Shown in pieces: positions 1 through 10,010 of a stretch of DNA of 64,000 nt. The DNA lies in NCBI RefSeq assembly GCF_037102585.1, contig NW_027043829.1, positions 3,720,001 to 3,784,000 on the forward strand, written 5' to 3'. The notes under the pieces were generated by a model. The model made no database searches and had not been told where the DNA came from. It saw only the letters and a program-made list of their open reading frames with translations. This DNA is from Saccharomycopsis crataegensis (Eukaryota; Ascomycota; Saccharomycetes; Ascoideales; Saccharomycopsidaceae). The translations under genes and the position numbers were made by a program. The stretch's first letter is position 1; every line of letters starts with the position of its first letter.

Positions 1-602
1 AGTGACAAGGCATTGACTGAAATATGGGAGGCAGCGTTAGAGTTACCAAAAGTCGACAAGAAGGCAGAGGCAAACAACCCAAGACCAGCAACCACCGCGG
101 TGGCCCATTTAGCCCCGGTGTGGGCCACGGTTTTACCATTGGTGAAATAGGCGGCCATACAAGCAAGGCTGGTGCTGTTTGAGTCGTACACCATGATTTT
201 GACGTAGGCATCAATATCTGGGACGGTGTAAGCAATGTTTGGGATCATATCGACATATTTTTCATCAATGGTTTCCACGGAATCGACAATGACTTCACCG
301 CTGTAAAGTGGGCAAAACTGCTTGAATGACAAATCACACAAGTCGATTTTTTCACTAATGATTTTGAACCCGTAAGCGTAGACATCAACTTTAGCATTGA
401 CATAACCATTGATGGTGGTGTTAAGATCCAAGTTGTAAGAAAGAGTCCGTGATTCTGGGTTGAAGCTGACCTCGAAAGTCGTGGCTGTGAGGGATGAGTT
501 CTCCATACATGGCACAAGAGACGAGGCACTAAGCAGCCTTTTAGCAGAGGTCAAAGTGAGGCAGCAAGAGAGAAAGAGCACTATTTGAGATAGAACCAAC
601 AT
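1..602 (-). CDS. FLC: FLC/TRP-like membrane protein, N-terminal part (cut by window edge)
   Basis: This gene reads leftward off the window, so only about 200 N-terminal codons are present. In yeast, FLC proteins are polytopic ER or wall-related membrane proteins of the TRP-like family, implicated in FAD import into the ER and in wall maintenance. The first ~20 residues form a hydrophobic signal peptide starting MLVLSQIVLF. An ML-like lumenal domain follows, with a conserved first cysteine segment (LVPCMENSSLTAT), the DLCDLS and CPLYSG stretches and a Y-T-V-P-D-I-D-A segment, all close to S. cerevisiae Flc2. A hydrophobic segment then begins (residues ~170-190), as expected before the transmembrane domain. 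Three yeast paralogues exist and I cannot say which one this is. The ATG at 600-602 is the only one ahead of the signal peptide. Confidence 0.87.
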   Translation of the reverse strand, partial: MLVLSQIVLFLSCCLTLTSAKRLLSASSLVPCMENSSLTATTFEVSFNPESRTLSYNLDLNTTINGYVNAKVDVYAYGFKIISEKIDLCDLSFKQFCPLYSGEVIVDSVETIDEKYVDMIPNIAYTVPDIDAYVKIMVYDSNSTSLACMAAYFTNGKTVAHTGAKWATAVVAGLGLFASAFLSTFGNSNAASHISVNALS

Positions 603-1416
603 TTTGACAGATAGTTCACCGTCTATATATTGTATATATTATTATGATTATTATTATAAATATAATAATAATATATACAACGACAGAAGGAAGGGAGGTT
701 TGGGGCTAATTATACTTGTTTTTTTGTTTTTTTTGAGGTGTAGAACAATATGTCACCCAGGATAAAAAAAAAAGCGGAAGGAGTGAAAAGTGGCAATAGC
801 GTTGTTGATGTGTTATGAGATGAAAATGACGATGTGAACGATATATGTCAGAGTAGTGATCCACCAAAAACAAACAAAGACACAAGAAATACGTGACAGG
901 GGCCTATAATATATATATTATGTATAATATACCAGTTATCGATGATCTGGTGATAACTAGAGCAAAATCTCTATATATATCCATTTCTTTTTTTTTTTCT
1001 TTTATAAATTTTTTTGTTTTTTTCGTTTGTCGCAGGGTTATTTTTACTTTTTGCCGGGTGTGAAGGGGGTATCCCATACTAATGTCACGTGTGAGTGCGC
1101 GCTGCTTATACATCGAGGGGGGCTATATCCATGTCATCATCATCATCATCATCATCATCATCTATCTTTCTATCTCTCTACGCAATTTGATTCTCGGTAT
1201 GCTACTTACTGTGTATCACAACATTCCAGACACAACAGTTTCAAAAATTATTGATGATAATCATTATTATTATTATTTTAAAATTAAATAAAAACAAGAG
1301 AATTATGGAGAAAGAAAACAAAAAATACTAAGAGAATTACACAGATATATACACATGTATATTTATATATATATTCCAAAAAGGAGACAAAGTTAAAATA
1401 CTTCGCCATTCCTCAA
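603..1416. other. Intergenic: FLC promoter side and CCDC47-like 3' side
   Basis: This 0.8 kb spacer lies between two leftward genes, so it should hold the FLC promoter and the end of the next gene's transcript. It is AT-rich, with TA-rich tracts near 620-680 and 905-930 and a CAT trinucleotide run. Short open stretches here are low-complexity. I see no RNA gene. Confidence 0.6.
1135..1161. repeat. (CAT)n microsatellite
   Basis: About nine CAT units in a row in non-coding DNA upstream of the FLC gene. Confidence 0.9.
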
Positions 1417-2454
1417 TCATCCTCTAACTCTCTGTTTCTTCATCATCTTACGTTGTTGCTTTTCTCTTTGCTTCTTTTCCAACTTTTCCAACTCTTTTGG
1501 ATTGTTCTTCAACTTTTCTCTTTGTTTTTTCATTTCTTCCAATTTCTGTTCTTCCAATTGCTCCTTCTTATCTTGATCGATTAATTTTTGCAATTTCTTG
1601 ACTTCTGCTTCTCTAACTTTGGCAATCTTCTTGCTGACTTCTGAACGGATCTTGAATTTCTTGGAAGCAATAAAATCAATGAGTTCAAGGAATCTATTGA
1701 TGATTTCCGAAGTTCTGGCCAAAGAGCTTTTGTCGGATTTCAACTTCAATTTCAAATACGCTTTAAACTTAGGCTTGGTCTCGTCCAATGAAAATGGATG
1801 CACAGATGATTGGTCGGTGAAGGCAATGTACTGAATCAAATCAACGTTTTGTTCCAACAATTCTTTCAATTCTGGGGTCCACAACGCATCGTTGATTTCC
1901 GCAGATTCAGACATGTAAACGTATTCGACTGGCAACTTGTCAGAGTCAGAAGTCTTGGTTAATGACAAGAAGTAATTGTCCTTTCTTTTCTTATCCATAT
2001 CATCTTTGTTGACAATGGCACAGATAAATGGATCAACTTTAATATCGTCATGCAAAGTGGCAGTGATTTCCACTTCATCGTTAAGGGCCTCAATCGATTC
2101 GAAAAAGAAATGAAAAACGTGTTCCATGAGCCACACCGTGAAGTTTTGACGACTTTCCAAAGTAAACTTCATGATAAATTGGGCAACGTTGACACGACCA
2201 CTGGCATAACTGACATAATGTTGTTCGTCATCACTGAAAAACAATTCTTTCTTGGAAACCCCGACTTGGAAGAATTGGGACTCCAAGTTCTTTGATTGTT
2301 CACGAATCCAAGATTCAAACTTGGATTTGTTGGCATAGCTCCCACCGAGGTAAAGCCCCACCGTGACTAATACCAAGGCAAGCACAATCCCTTCCATGTT
2401 CCAGCTGCGGGAAAGTACACGTTCCTGGACGCCAGCAAAGTAGCCTTCCAACAT
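1417..2454 (-). CDS. CCDC47-like DUF1682 ER membrane protein (YNR021W type)
   Basis: A 345-residue protein matching fungal DUF1682 proteins, the yeast relatives of metazoan CCDC47. CCDC47 is a subunit of the PAT complex, which helps insert multipass membrane proteins at the ER translocon. One transmembrane segment (about residues 22-40, hydrophobic, ending YLGGSYANKSKFESW) is followed by a cytosolic globular region. The C-terminal ~75 residues are a strongly basic, Lys/Glu/Gln-rich helix, as in CCDC47, where this tail contacts the ribosome. The length is close to S. cerevisiae YNR021W (about 400). The ATG at 2452-2454 is the first in frame and places the membrane segment correctly. A role in membrane-protein biogenesis is inferred from the animal family. 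Confidence 0.78.
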   Translation of the reverse strand: MLEGYFAGVQERVLSRSWNMEGIVLALVLVTVGLYLGGSYANKSKFESWIREQSKNLESQFFQVGVSKKELFFSDDEQHYVSYASGRVNVAQFIMKFTLESRQNFTVWLMEHVFHFFFESIEALNDEVEITATLHDDIKVDPFICAIVNKDDMDKKRKDNYFLSLTKTSDSDKLPVEYVYMSESAEINDALWTPELKELLEQNVDLIQYIAFTDQSSVHPFSLDETKPKFKAYLKLKLKSDKSSLARTSEIINRFLELIDFIASKKFKIRSEVSKKIAKVREAEVKKLQKLIDQDKKEQLEEQKLEEMKKQREKLKNNPKELEKLEKKQREKQQRKMMKKQRVRG

Positions 2455-3527
2455 GATTGATTAAAGATAAGTTGACAAGATAAGAGAATGGCTGGGAGAT
2501 CACTTAAAAAAAAGAGTTTGGTGTACTTGTGAAAAAAAAAGAAATATCGACCGATAACCCTCGAAATTATTTTCTGATTGGGGGGCGGCTGTATGGAAAA
2601 CGTGATAGACACATGACCGGAGGTTGGTTGTTGGTGGGGATCCCATCGGTATGCCACCATATATATATACCAATGTCAAGATGTAAGAAAACACTGTGTA
2701 TAGATATTGCCGTTAAATACGGGTATTAAGAGTGATAATATAAGGTGTCCTCTATTTTCATTATTAGGTCCACTTTTTTTTTTTTCAACCATTTATATTC
2801 CTCTTCATTTTGGTTTCTATGCAGATATTCATTACTTCATGAGCTAATGAGTTACTTGTAGAGATTTATGAATAATTTTCAAGAATAGTTATTCCCAATG
2901 TGATCAGACAGGTTTTGCTTCATTCAATGACAACTACTTGTAAGGTCTTGGTCGCTGTGAAGTCAAATATCATGATGGTATTACAATCCCTATGAGACCT
3001 TCCCATTAATCTGACCACTATCATCACCGAACTCTTAAAGAATAGTATGTTTATTTAGTGTCAATCATTGTAGAAGGTAAAATTATCTACACCTTTTTTT
3101 TTTTTTGTATTATCCTCATAGTGTATTACCTTTCATAGGTCACAGATCAAACAGCCTCAAGTTTTTAAAAATACCAATGAATAAACTTACAGTACAGGTT
3201 TACAAAGAGCTCCATCATGAGACACGTGCGGAAACTTAAGTAATTTGGAGCTATTGCTTCTCCATATTATTATTAAATTCCCTTTATTATTTGGAATCAT
3301 TGGATAAACTTTGTTTCAAAGAATTCTTTATTTCCCACCAAATCAGAGGATATTTATTTTTTCTAGAAACCATATGATTCCCAAGTGGATACTATCATCA
3401 ATTTATTAATAACGTCGTCCTTTTGTGAATAATAGCATAGTGCATTGAAACAAAATAACCCAATAACCGGGGAGACTCCACTATTAGTATCATTAAATAA
3501 CGAATAAAAGGAAATAAAAAAGAGCCA

Positions 3528-3725
3528 TGTTGGGCCACAGAAGATAGGTGTTCTACACCCTGCTTATATGTATCAGGGTAAGACAGACCCTCTGGACAGA
3601 TTGGAAGATAATCCCCTCTCGGACATCGTTATGTATGTGATGATATTTTGATATTTACTATATCGTAAGAATTACTTACCCAATCACTAATAATATATTC
3701 AAACTCACCATATATCTTCCCAACA
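3528..3725. mobile_element. Probable solo LTR of a Ty-like retrotransposon (fossil)
   Basis: A 198 bp block begins TGTTGGG and ends CCCAACA, a perfect 7 bp terminal inverted repeat with the TG..CA ends and TGTTGG start typical of yeast Ty-type LTRs. Its size also suits a yeast LTR. No internal coding region lies beside it, so it would be a solo LTR left after recombination. I see no target-site duplication (flanks AGCCA and AAATT), which suggests an old insertion or a chance match. Copia versus gypsy cannot be decided from this alone. Confidence 0.45.
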
Positions 3726-3773
3726 AAATTATTGTAATAATGGGTTATCAATATTATAATAGATTAGCATTTT

Positions 3774-3783
3774 ATCACGTGAT
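3774..3783. promoter_or_regulatory. CACGTG palindrome upstream of TIM23
   Basis: A perfect 10 bp palindrome, ATCACGTGAT, about 160 bp before the TIM23 ATG. It fits the Cbf1-type bHLH site, which regulates respiratory and mitochondrial genes in several yeasts. Use of the site is inferred. Confidence 0.5.
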
Positions 3784-3945
3784 ATACCGGGCACCGGTGG
3801 GTGGGAAAAATCTCGAAAATTTTTCAAAAAATAAAGGGAATTTCCTACACATTAACTGTGTGTGGCGAGTGAGATATCAGACGATTCTGTGTGTGTGTAT
3901 GTGCGCGTGTGTGTAATTATAACAGAATAGTAATAATAATATAAT

Positions 3946-4587
3946 ATGTCATTTTTGTGGGGATCCAGCAAACCGGAAGAGCCAAAGACCGTGGCCGCCG
4001 CCAACAACAACGACCTTCAACAAAGACTTGGGTTCGATCCATCTCAAGTGTCCAGTCTTAACCAAGCGATCAACCTTGATGCTGCGAAATTGCACCCGCT
4101 TGCCGAACTTGAAAAAGGGGTTGAGTATCTTGACATTGAAGGGGAATCCATTCTTTCTTCTGAAGGGTCTCAAAACGGGTTCCTTCCGTCCCGTGGGTTC
4201 AACGATGATTTGTGTTATGGGACTGGGACCGTTTACTTATCAGCGCTTTCCCTTGGTGGGGCCTATGGTTTCGTCGAAGGGATCAGAAACATTCCTCGTG
4301 GTACCACCAGTGGGAAATTGAGATTGAACACCATTTTGAACCACATCACCAAAAGAGGTCCATTTTTAGGCAACAGCGCCGGGGTGTTGGCCATCACTTA
4401 CAATATAATAAACTCTTCCTTCGGGGCTCTCAAGGGGAAACACGATGACTGGAACTCTCTTGCCGCAGGGTTCTTGACCGGGGCTATCTTCAAGAGTAGT
4501 AAAGGGTTGAAACCAATGGGGCTCAGTGCTGCCTTGATGACTGGGGTCGCTGCTGCTTGGTGTGGTGTCAAGAGATTGGCAAACTAG
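3946..4587 (+). CDS. TIM23: Mitochondrial inner-membrane import channel Tim23
   Basis: A 213-residue protein aligning end to end with S. cerevisiae Tim23 (222 residues), the channel-forming core of the TIM23 presequence translocase. The N-terminal ~95 residues form the hydrophilic intermembrane-space domain, with the conserved LHPLAELEKGVEYLD segment that takes part in dimerisation and presequence binding, then PSRGFNDDLCYGTG at the start of the membrane part. Four Gly-rich membrane helices follow, including the family signature LNHITKRGPFLGN and SSKGLKPMG. As in the family there is no cleavable presequence. No break is visible. Confidence 0.97.
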   Translation: MSFLWGSSKPEEPKTVAAANNNDLQQRLGFDPSQVSSLNQAINLDAAKLHPLAELEKGVEYLDIEGESILSSEGSQNGFLPSRGFNDDLCYGTGTVYLSALSLGGAYGFVEGIRNIPRGTTSGKLRLNTILNHITKRGPFLGNSAGVLAITYNIINSSFGALKGKHDDWNSLAAGFLTGAIFKSSKGLKPMGLSAALMTGVAAAWCGVKRLAN

Positions 4588-5903
4588 ATTGAATTTTTTT
4601 TTTGAAAAATACTCTTTTGTTTTTGCATGTTTGCATGATATTATATCACCGGTGATTTCAAAAACATTTTTTTGATTTCTTATTGTTGTCCCAGAAGGAA
4701 AGAATTGCAGCAAAAAAATAAGAAAAAAAAAAAAAAAAAAATAAAAAATTCCTACAAACAGTTTTTCAATTTTTTGTTTTTGTTTACTTCAAAACCACAA
4801 CTCCGTTTCTGCTCTTGTTCCCTCATAAAGTATCATAATTCATTGATTAATCGTTTTGGTTTTGGTCCAACAGTTTGCCTAACCAACACGATTTTCCTCC
4901 ATCTAGTTCTCCCTCTCTCATTCCTCATTTTGCTCACGGTTTCACGATATTTTTTTTCTCACTCCTATCATTGTACTATTTTTTTTTCACTATTAGAATC
5001 TTTGATTATGTTTTTTTTTTTTCTCTTTCTTCAACTAATTATTTGATCTATCTTTTTTCTTTTTTTTTATATATATCCTGTCCTCCCTCTTGTTTAATCG
5101 AGGGCATCACTTGGATGGGGCCCTCATCTTGTACATAATAAATGTATATAATAGCTCTTCAAACAATGAAAATACCTGAGTGTAATAAATAAATCAAAAT
5201 CATTTGATGGATGGTATACTTATATTATATATAAATTATGATAAAATTATCTGTCATCAAACTTCATCTAAAAAAAACAACAACAAAGAAATGAAGAAAA
5301 GATACACATTATCAGCAAGAATGGCCCCTGTAATAACGCAGATACAGCAAATGGAAAAGAAAGATAACTTAGCAACAGTGCCCTGATATAATAATAAAAA
5401 CGCGTTAGCAAATATAAGCAAATAACGAGAGTATGATAATAATCATAAAATGAAAAAAAACAAAAAAATAGTAACCACAGAAATGTTTTGGCTGTTCAGA
5501 AAAGGACAACCATCATGAAGACCAGCAAAGCAAAGGAAAAGCACAAATATAAGCGAACAGCAGCAATAACAAACAAAGACAGCGTCGAAGAAAAAAACAA
5601 AAAAAAAACAACAAAAACAAAACAACATAATAAAGAAACAAAAAACAAATGGAGATAAAATGTCAGAAAATCAATATTTTTGAAAAGAAAGTAACGAGAA
5701 GCAAAAATATGATGTAGTGGATGAGAACCCCAATATACAAATCTCTGACCAAAAAGCGCAGAATAAAAAAATATGAGGATATAAAAACCTCACATAGATT
5801 AAATGATAATCAGTTATTTTTCAATGCCTCACGTCATCAAATTCTAACCGAATTTCTTCTTATTGGTCGTATGAAAATAATAATAATGAGCAATAAAAGG
5901 TCA
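4588..5903. other. Long convergent intergenic region with strand-skewed composition
   Basis: A 1.3 kb spacer between the 3' ends of TIM23 and the TANGO2-like gene, unusually long for convergent neighbours. The first half (about 4770-5090) is T/C-rich on the + strand and the second (about 5250-5720) is A-rich. A small hairpin with GAGGGC/GCCCTC arms lies at 5100-5125, just after a TATATATA tract. Open stretches at 4672-5046 and 5204-5386 are low-complexity translations and are not called as genes. Confidence 0.5.
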
Positions 5904-7343
5904 CTATGGTTTTAACGACCTACTGTAGACACTGGTTTCATCATCGGCATAATTCAGCACATCTTCGAAAGCATCATTAAAATCAAAATCCAGTGGCTCT
6001 AAATCCACCGAATCATGTTTGTAACCGTTATGATCCCCATTAGCAACGGTATTTCTTTTCCCGTTGGTATCAGATAGTTCTATTGGTTCCCCTGCCAATT
6101 TAGTAACTTCAAAGATTTTCCGTTCTTTGAATATGTTGAAACTATAACTCACATCACGATCATTAGGATTTATAATCTCCACACAGTCTAGTTCATGTAA
6201 AGTTCTCTCAATGTAAGTTAGTTGGCCATCGTGCCTTAGTAAAATGATGGTCTGGGTTCTTGTTCCGTAATAATCACCAACGTATGGATCGTTAGAATAG
6301 GCAGGATCATGATAATACTTAGTTTTTAATGGGGGAATAAAAATTGAAGATTTCATTTCTTCAGCAACTGATTCCATGAATGGCAAGGCATCATCTTCAT
6401 GATTCTCTGCGTGGGTTGATGTACCGTTAAAGTTATCATCATTTGTTGGGCGTTTCGATTTCTTGAAGCAATTGAAGGATAACAATTTGAATAGCTCTTT
6501 GATAAGTTTTTGTTCTCCCCAGTTTTCATTGCTAGAATTGATAATGAGGTTGGTGAGCAAATTTTCTCCAATGAGCACTTTTGGCCATGGGCTAAGGAAA
6601 AGAGAATTTGAAAGACCAATGTATGATTTGTTTTCACGAATTGTCGATGGAGGATCATCAGTCAATGACTTTATAGTCTCCTGAGATTGCAGATTATTGT
6701 CATTAGAATTGTTTGTAGAAATCGGGGCGGCGTGTTGATTGATTGAAGGCGAATCACAAAGACTCGGATCGGTGTGCAATTGAGAAATTTCGTCCTGTGA
6801 CGGCACGAAAATCTCTGAGGAGCCACCACGATTAGAAATGATTTTGAGAGATCGAATACGTCTAGGAGTTATGGAGGATCTGGAGTTCCTGTGACGATCG
6901 TCGACATGATGGTTATCAGGAGGAGACGAGGTCAAGTCAGTTTCTTGGAAATCCAATACCCCAAACAAAAAGCTGAACCCTCCAACCTTCTCGAGAATAT
7001 CTCCGTGTTTTTCCGCGAATTGTCGTTGCCACTGGTCAGGAGCTAATTGAGAAGTTAAAAAGTCGGTAACGATACTGCCTCTTGATAAAATGTTGTTATT
7101 GTTGGGTAATTCGTCATTGGGTACTGTGTCACGATAATTGACCAAGACCCCAACCCTGCCTTGTTTGGTGACGCCTATCCATGACCCGTGGGTAGGTTTT
7201 GCAAGGTCAAAGGGAGCCAATATCTGGGGGTTTTGGTGGCTAAAGGAAGCCCTTGACGTTGCTCGTCGATAATACTCATCCCGGTTGGATATTAAGATGA
7301 ACGGGTACTGGTGATGCGCTGAGGTTGTTAGAAGGATGCACAT
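5904..7343 (-). CDS. TANGO2/NRDE-family protein
   Basis: A 479-residue member of the NRDE (TANGO2) family, related to S. cerevisiae YGR127W and human TANGO2. That family is conserved from bacteria to man and linked to haem and lipid handling, but its biochemical activity is unsettled. The start MCILLTT puts Cys at position 2, as in Ntn-hydrolase-like folds, and the signature SNRDEYYRR follows at residues 19-27. Conserved GSWIGVTKQGRVGVLVNYRD and LSRGSIVTDFL segments come next. The C-terminal half keeps DPYVGDYYGTRTQTIILL. At 479 residues it is longer than human TANGO2 (276). The excess lies in two hydrophilic Ser/Asn-rich insertions (about 140-220 and 320-350) and an acidic tail. Confidence 0.85.
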   Translation of the reverse strand: MCILLTTSAHHQYPFILISNRDEYYRRATSRASFSHQNPQILAPFDLAKPTHGSWIGVTKQGRVGVLVNYRDTVPNDELPNNNNILSRGSIVTDFLTSQLAPDQWQRQFAEKHGDILEKVGGFSFLFGVLDFQETDLTSSPPDNHHVDDRHRNSRSSITPRRIRSLKIISNRGGSSEIFVPSQDEISQLHTDPSLCDSPSINQHAAPISTNNSNDNNLQSQETIKSLTDDPPSTIRENKSYIGLSNSLFLSPWPKVLIGENLLTNLIINSSNENWGEQKLIKELFKLLSFNCFKKSKRPTNDDNFNGTSTHAENHEDDALPFMESVAEEMKSSIFIPPLKTKYYHDPAYSNDPYVGDYYGTRTQTIILLRHDGQLTYIERTLHELDCVEIINPNDRDVSYSFNIFKERKIFEVTKLAGEPIELSDTNGKRNTVANGDHNGYKHDSVDLEPLDFDFNDAFEDVLNYADDETSVYSRSLKP

Positions 7344-7558
7344 TATGACTGATGTGATAATATATAGTGTATATTATAATGATGACGGGACAGTCTTTGG
7401 CAGAGATGTATACAAATGATATATAGTAGCGTAGAATGATGATGTATAATAAAGATGAAAAAGAACAATGCTCGTTTTTGTGGTGCGAAAAATGTTTGAC
7501 GTATATCCACTAATCGCACCACCACCGCCTCACACATGAATAACCACAAACATTAACC

Positions 7559-7590
7559 TTGGAATGGAATAGAATGGAATAGAATAGAAT
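7559..7590. repeat. GGAAT/AGAAT pentanucleotide repeat
   Basis: Six pentamer units alternating GGAAT and AGAAT between two leftward genes. Short, non-coding, probably slippage-derived. Confidence 0.8.
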
Positions 7591-7632
7591 ATCATATACA
7601 AGAGAATAATAGTACAAACAGTCCCATCATTA

Positions 7633-8148
7633 TCAAAGAATAGGGATACTTGAATCAACCACCAACCGTAGCTTCAACCGTCCTGTGTCCCTACTGTCCC
7701 ATCGGCTCAAGTTGTCGGGTTCTTCTTCATTATCCGGTTCCGGTTGGTAACTCACCACTTGATGCTCGTCGTCATTAAGATCTTCGAAGGTTGGGGATCT
7801 CAGTTTAGGTGTCGTACTCCAATGGCGGGGACTGTGGGCTAGAAGGTCTGCTCTGGTGATCACCTCCCTGGTTCTTTCCGAGGACCCTGATCTTCTGATT
7901 ATCCTCGAAGTGATGCCGTGTTTAAGAGAGTCCAAGGAGTGTCTTTTTGATTTCCCAAGGTTGTAATTATTATTACTGGTATTATTGGCATTATTATTGT
8001 TATTTTTATTTTTATTGTTATTATTTTTGATGGAATTCTTATCCTGGTTATGACGATGACTCTTGGAATCCATATATGACGATTCCCATGGAAGTAGTTT
8101 AGATTTCCAATCGTTTGATTTCCATGGAAATAGCTTGGATCCTATCAT
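7633..8148 (-). CDS. Asn-rich hypothetical protein
   Basis: I do not recognise this 171-residue protein. The first ATG is at 8146-8148. It opens with a small internal repeat, SKLFPWKSNDWKSKLLPWES, followed by an Asn/Lys low-complexity run (about residues 35-62). A basic patch with candidate phosphorylation sites (KRHSLDSLKHG, RRSGSSERTREV) is next, then an acidic segment and a short conserved-looking C-terminus (GRLKLRLVVDSSIPIL). There is no signal peptide or membrane segment. The RRSGS and RHSLD contexts resemble sites for basophilic kinases, which would suit a regulated cytosolic protein, but that is inference. It lies tandem with the fumarase gene on its right and the TANGO2-like gene on its left. 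Confidence 0.5.
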   Translation of the reverse strand: MIGSKLFPWKSNDWKSKLLPWESSYMDSKSHRHNQDKNSIKNNNNKNKNNNNNANNTSNNNYNLGKSKRHSLDSLKHGITSRIIRRSGSSERTREVITRADLLAHSPRHWSTTPKLRSPTFEDLNDDEHQVVSYQPEPDNEEEPDNLSRWDSRDTGRLKLRLVVDSSIPIL

Positions 8149-8457
8149 TTGCAAATCTTCCTTGATATTATTATTATTAATATTTGGCACCGAATATTTA
8201 CTAAACCATGATATATTTAACTATTTTAGTCATCTTGCGGAAAGCACAATTTTTTTTATAGAGCCAAATTTTTTTTCTCGCTTCGGAACCTTATAGTCGT
8301 CCCGAAGGAGAAGATACGAAGAGCCACAAGACTCTTTTTTTTTTTTTTTACACAGTTAACCATATTCATTCCAATTATTATCATACGTGTTTATTTCCCA
8401 TCTACTTGACGATTATCTAAAAAACATTTTTAAACATTTTAATTTCTTGTAAGAATC

Positions 8458-10010
8458 TCATTTTGGTCCAAGCATGTTCTCTGGTCTAACCCACTTATCA
8501 AACTCTTCTTCCAGAAGATACCCCATGCTCAATGCAGACTCCTTTAAAGTGATCCCTTTCTTATGGGCATTTTTGGCAACCTTCGAGGCCTTATCGTAAC
8601 CAATATGAGGGTTCAAAGCAGTGACCAACATCAATGATTCGTGCAACAACTTCTCGATTCTCTCCTCATTAGCCTTGATCCCTTCAACACAATGGATTCT
8701 GAAAGAACGACAAGCGTCACCGATAAGACGAATGGAGTTCAACAAGTTTTTCGCCATCACTGGCTTGAACACGTTCAATTCAAATTGTCCCGATGCCCCA
8801 CTGTATGTCACGGTGGCATGGTTACCAAACACTTGAGCACAAACCATGGTCAATGCTTCACACTGGGTAGGATTAACTTTACCTGGCATGATAGACGAGC
8901 CAGGTTCATTTTCTGGCAACGATAATTCCCCGTACCCACAGCGTGGACCGGAACCCAAGTATCTAATATCGTTAGCGATTTTGAAAAGCGATACCGCCAC
9001 GGTATTAAGAGCTCCGGAACATTCCACAAGAGCATCGTGGGCCGCGAGGGCTTCGAATTTGTTTGGGGCGGTCTTGAAATCAATTCCTGTCAATTTGGAG
9101 ACTTCAGTGGCAATGGTCACGTCAAACCCTATCTTGGTATTCAATCCAGTACCCACGGCAGTACCCCCTTGGGCCAAATTCTTCATTCTTTCAAGAGTCG
9201 ATTCGATTCTTTGGATGGCAAAGGTCAATTGTTGGACGTACCCGGAAAACTCTTGACCTAAAGTCAAAGGAGTGGCGTCTTGTAAATGTGTTCTACCAAT
9301 TTTAATAATTTTCGAGAACTCCTCGGATTTGGCTTGGAACGCATCTCTCAACTCGGTGATCGATGGGATCAATTTCTTGACGATTTCTCCAACAATGGCA
9401 ATGTGCATCACAGTAGGGAAAGTGTCGTTAGAAGACTGGGACATGTTGACATGATCGTTTGGGTGCACTGGTTTCTTGGAACCCTTTTCTCCTCCCAACA
9501 ATTCGATGGCTCTGTTGGAGATGACTTCGTTGGCATTCATGTTGGATTGGGTACCGGAACCAGTTTGGAATACCACCAATGGGAATTCAGAGTCGTGCTT
9601 ACCATCGATGATTTCTTGGGCAGCAGTCTGGATGGCGTTGGCGATGGTTGGGTCGAGGCCATAAGTGGCATTGACGATACCAGCAGCTTTCTTGAGGACC
9701 CCGAAAGCGCGAATCAAAGGAACAGGAAGACGTTCGGCAGCTCCACCAATGTCGAAGTTCTGAAGGGATCTTTGGGTCTGAGCACCCCAGTATTTGGAGG
9801 CGTCGACATGCTATATAATAAGTGTTAGTAAGTTGATGATGATAATGATGATAATGATGGGGAATCACAGTTTATAAATAAGATGATCAACTCACGATTT
9901 CTCCAAAAGCGTCGGTCTCAATTCTTGTAGCGGTCTATAAAAAGGTCTCGGTTAGTATCAACATTATTCAATTATACCAATTGACTGTAAAGAAGGCTGA
10001 TTCTTACCAT
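8458..10010 (-). CDS. FUM1: Fumarate hydratase (class II), two introns
   Basis: Fumarase converts fumarate and water to L-malate, in mitochondria (TCA cycle) and in the cytosol. Exon 3 (8458-9810) carries almost the whole protein, including [38 protein letters not shown] and the class II signature [13 protein letters not shown]. Exon 2 is 9896-9934 and encodes [13 protein letters not shown]. Exon 1 within the CDS is only the ATG at 10008-10010. Intron 1 (9935-10007) has GTAAGA, TACTAAC and TATAG; intron 2 (9811-9895) has GTGAGT, TACTAAC and TATAG. Spliced this gives 464 residues beginning [13 protein letters not shown], which matches the mature/cytosolic N-terminus of S. cerevisiae Fum1 and lacks a presequence. 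An upstream in-frame ATG (10176-10178, or 10152-10154) would add a basic 48-56 residue extension, discussed as a finding. Confidence 0.95.

Larger units (their letters stand above)
2455..3945. other. Divergent intergenic region (CCDC47-like / TIM23)
   Basis: A 1.5 kb spacer between divergently transcribed genes, so it holds both promoters. Its right half carries a probable solo LTR (3528-3725) and a CACGTG palindrome (3774-3783). A TG-rich run (3888-3914) lies just before TIM23. I found no open frame or RNA gene. Confidence 0.6.

Noticed and set aside
4672-5138. Open frames rich in Phe, Ser, Leu and Lys after TIM23
   Set aside because: They are translations of T-rich and A-rich low-complexity DNA without domain or leader.
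9978-10007. Reading straight on from the FUM1 ATG without splicing
   Set aside because: The unspliced frame does not lead to any fumarase sequence, while GTAAGA, TACTAAC and TATAG restore the conserved N-terminus.
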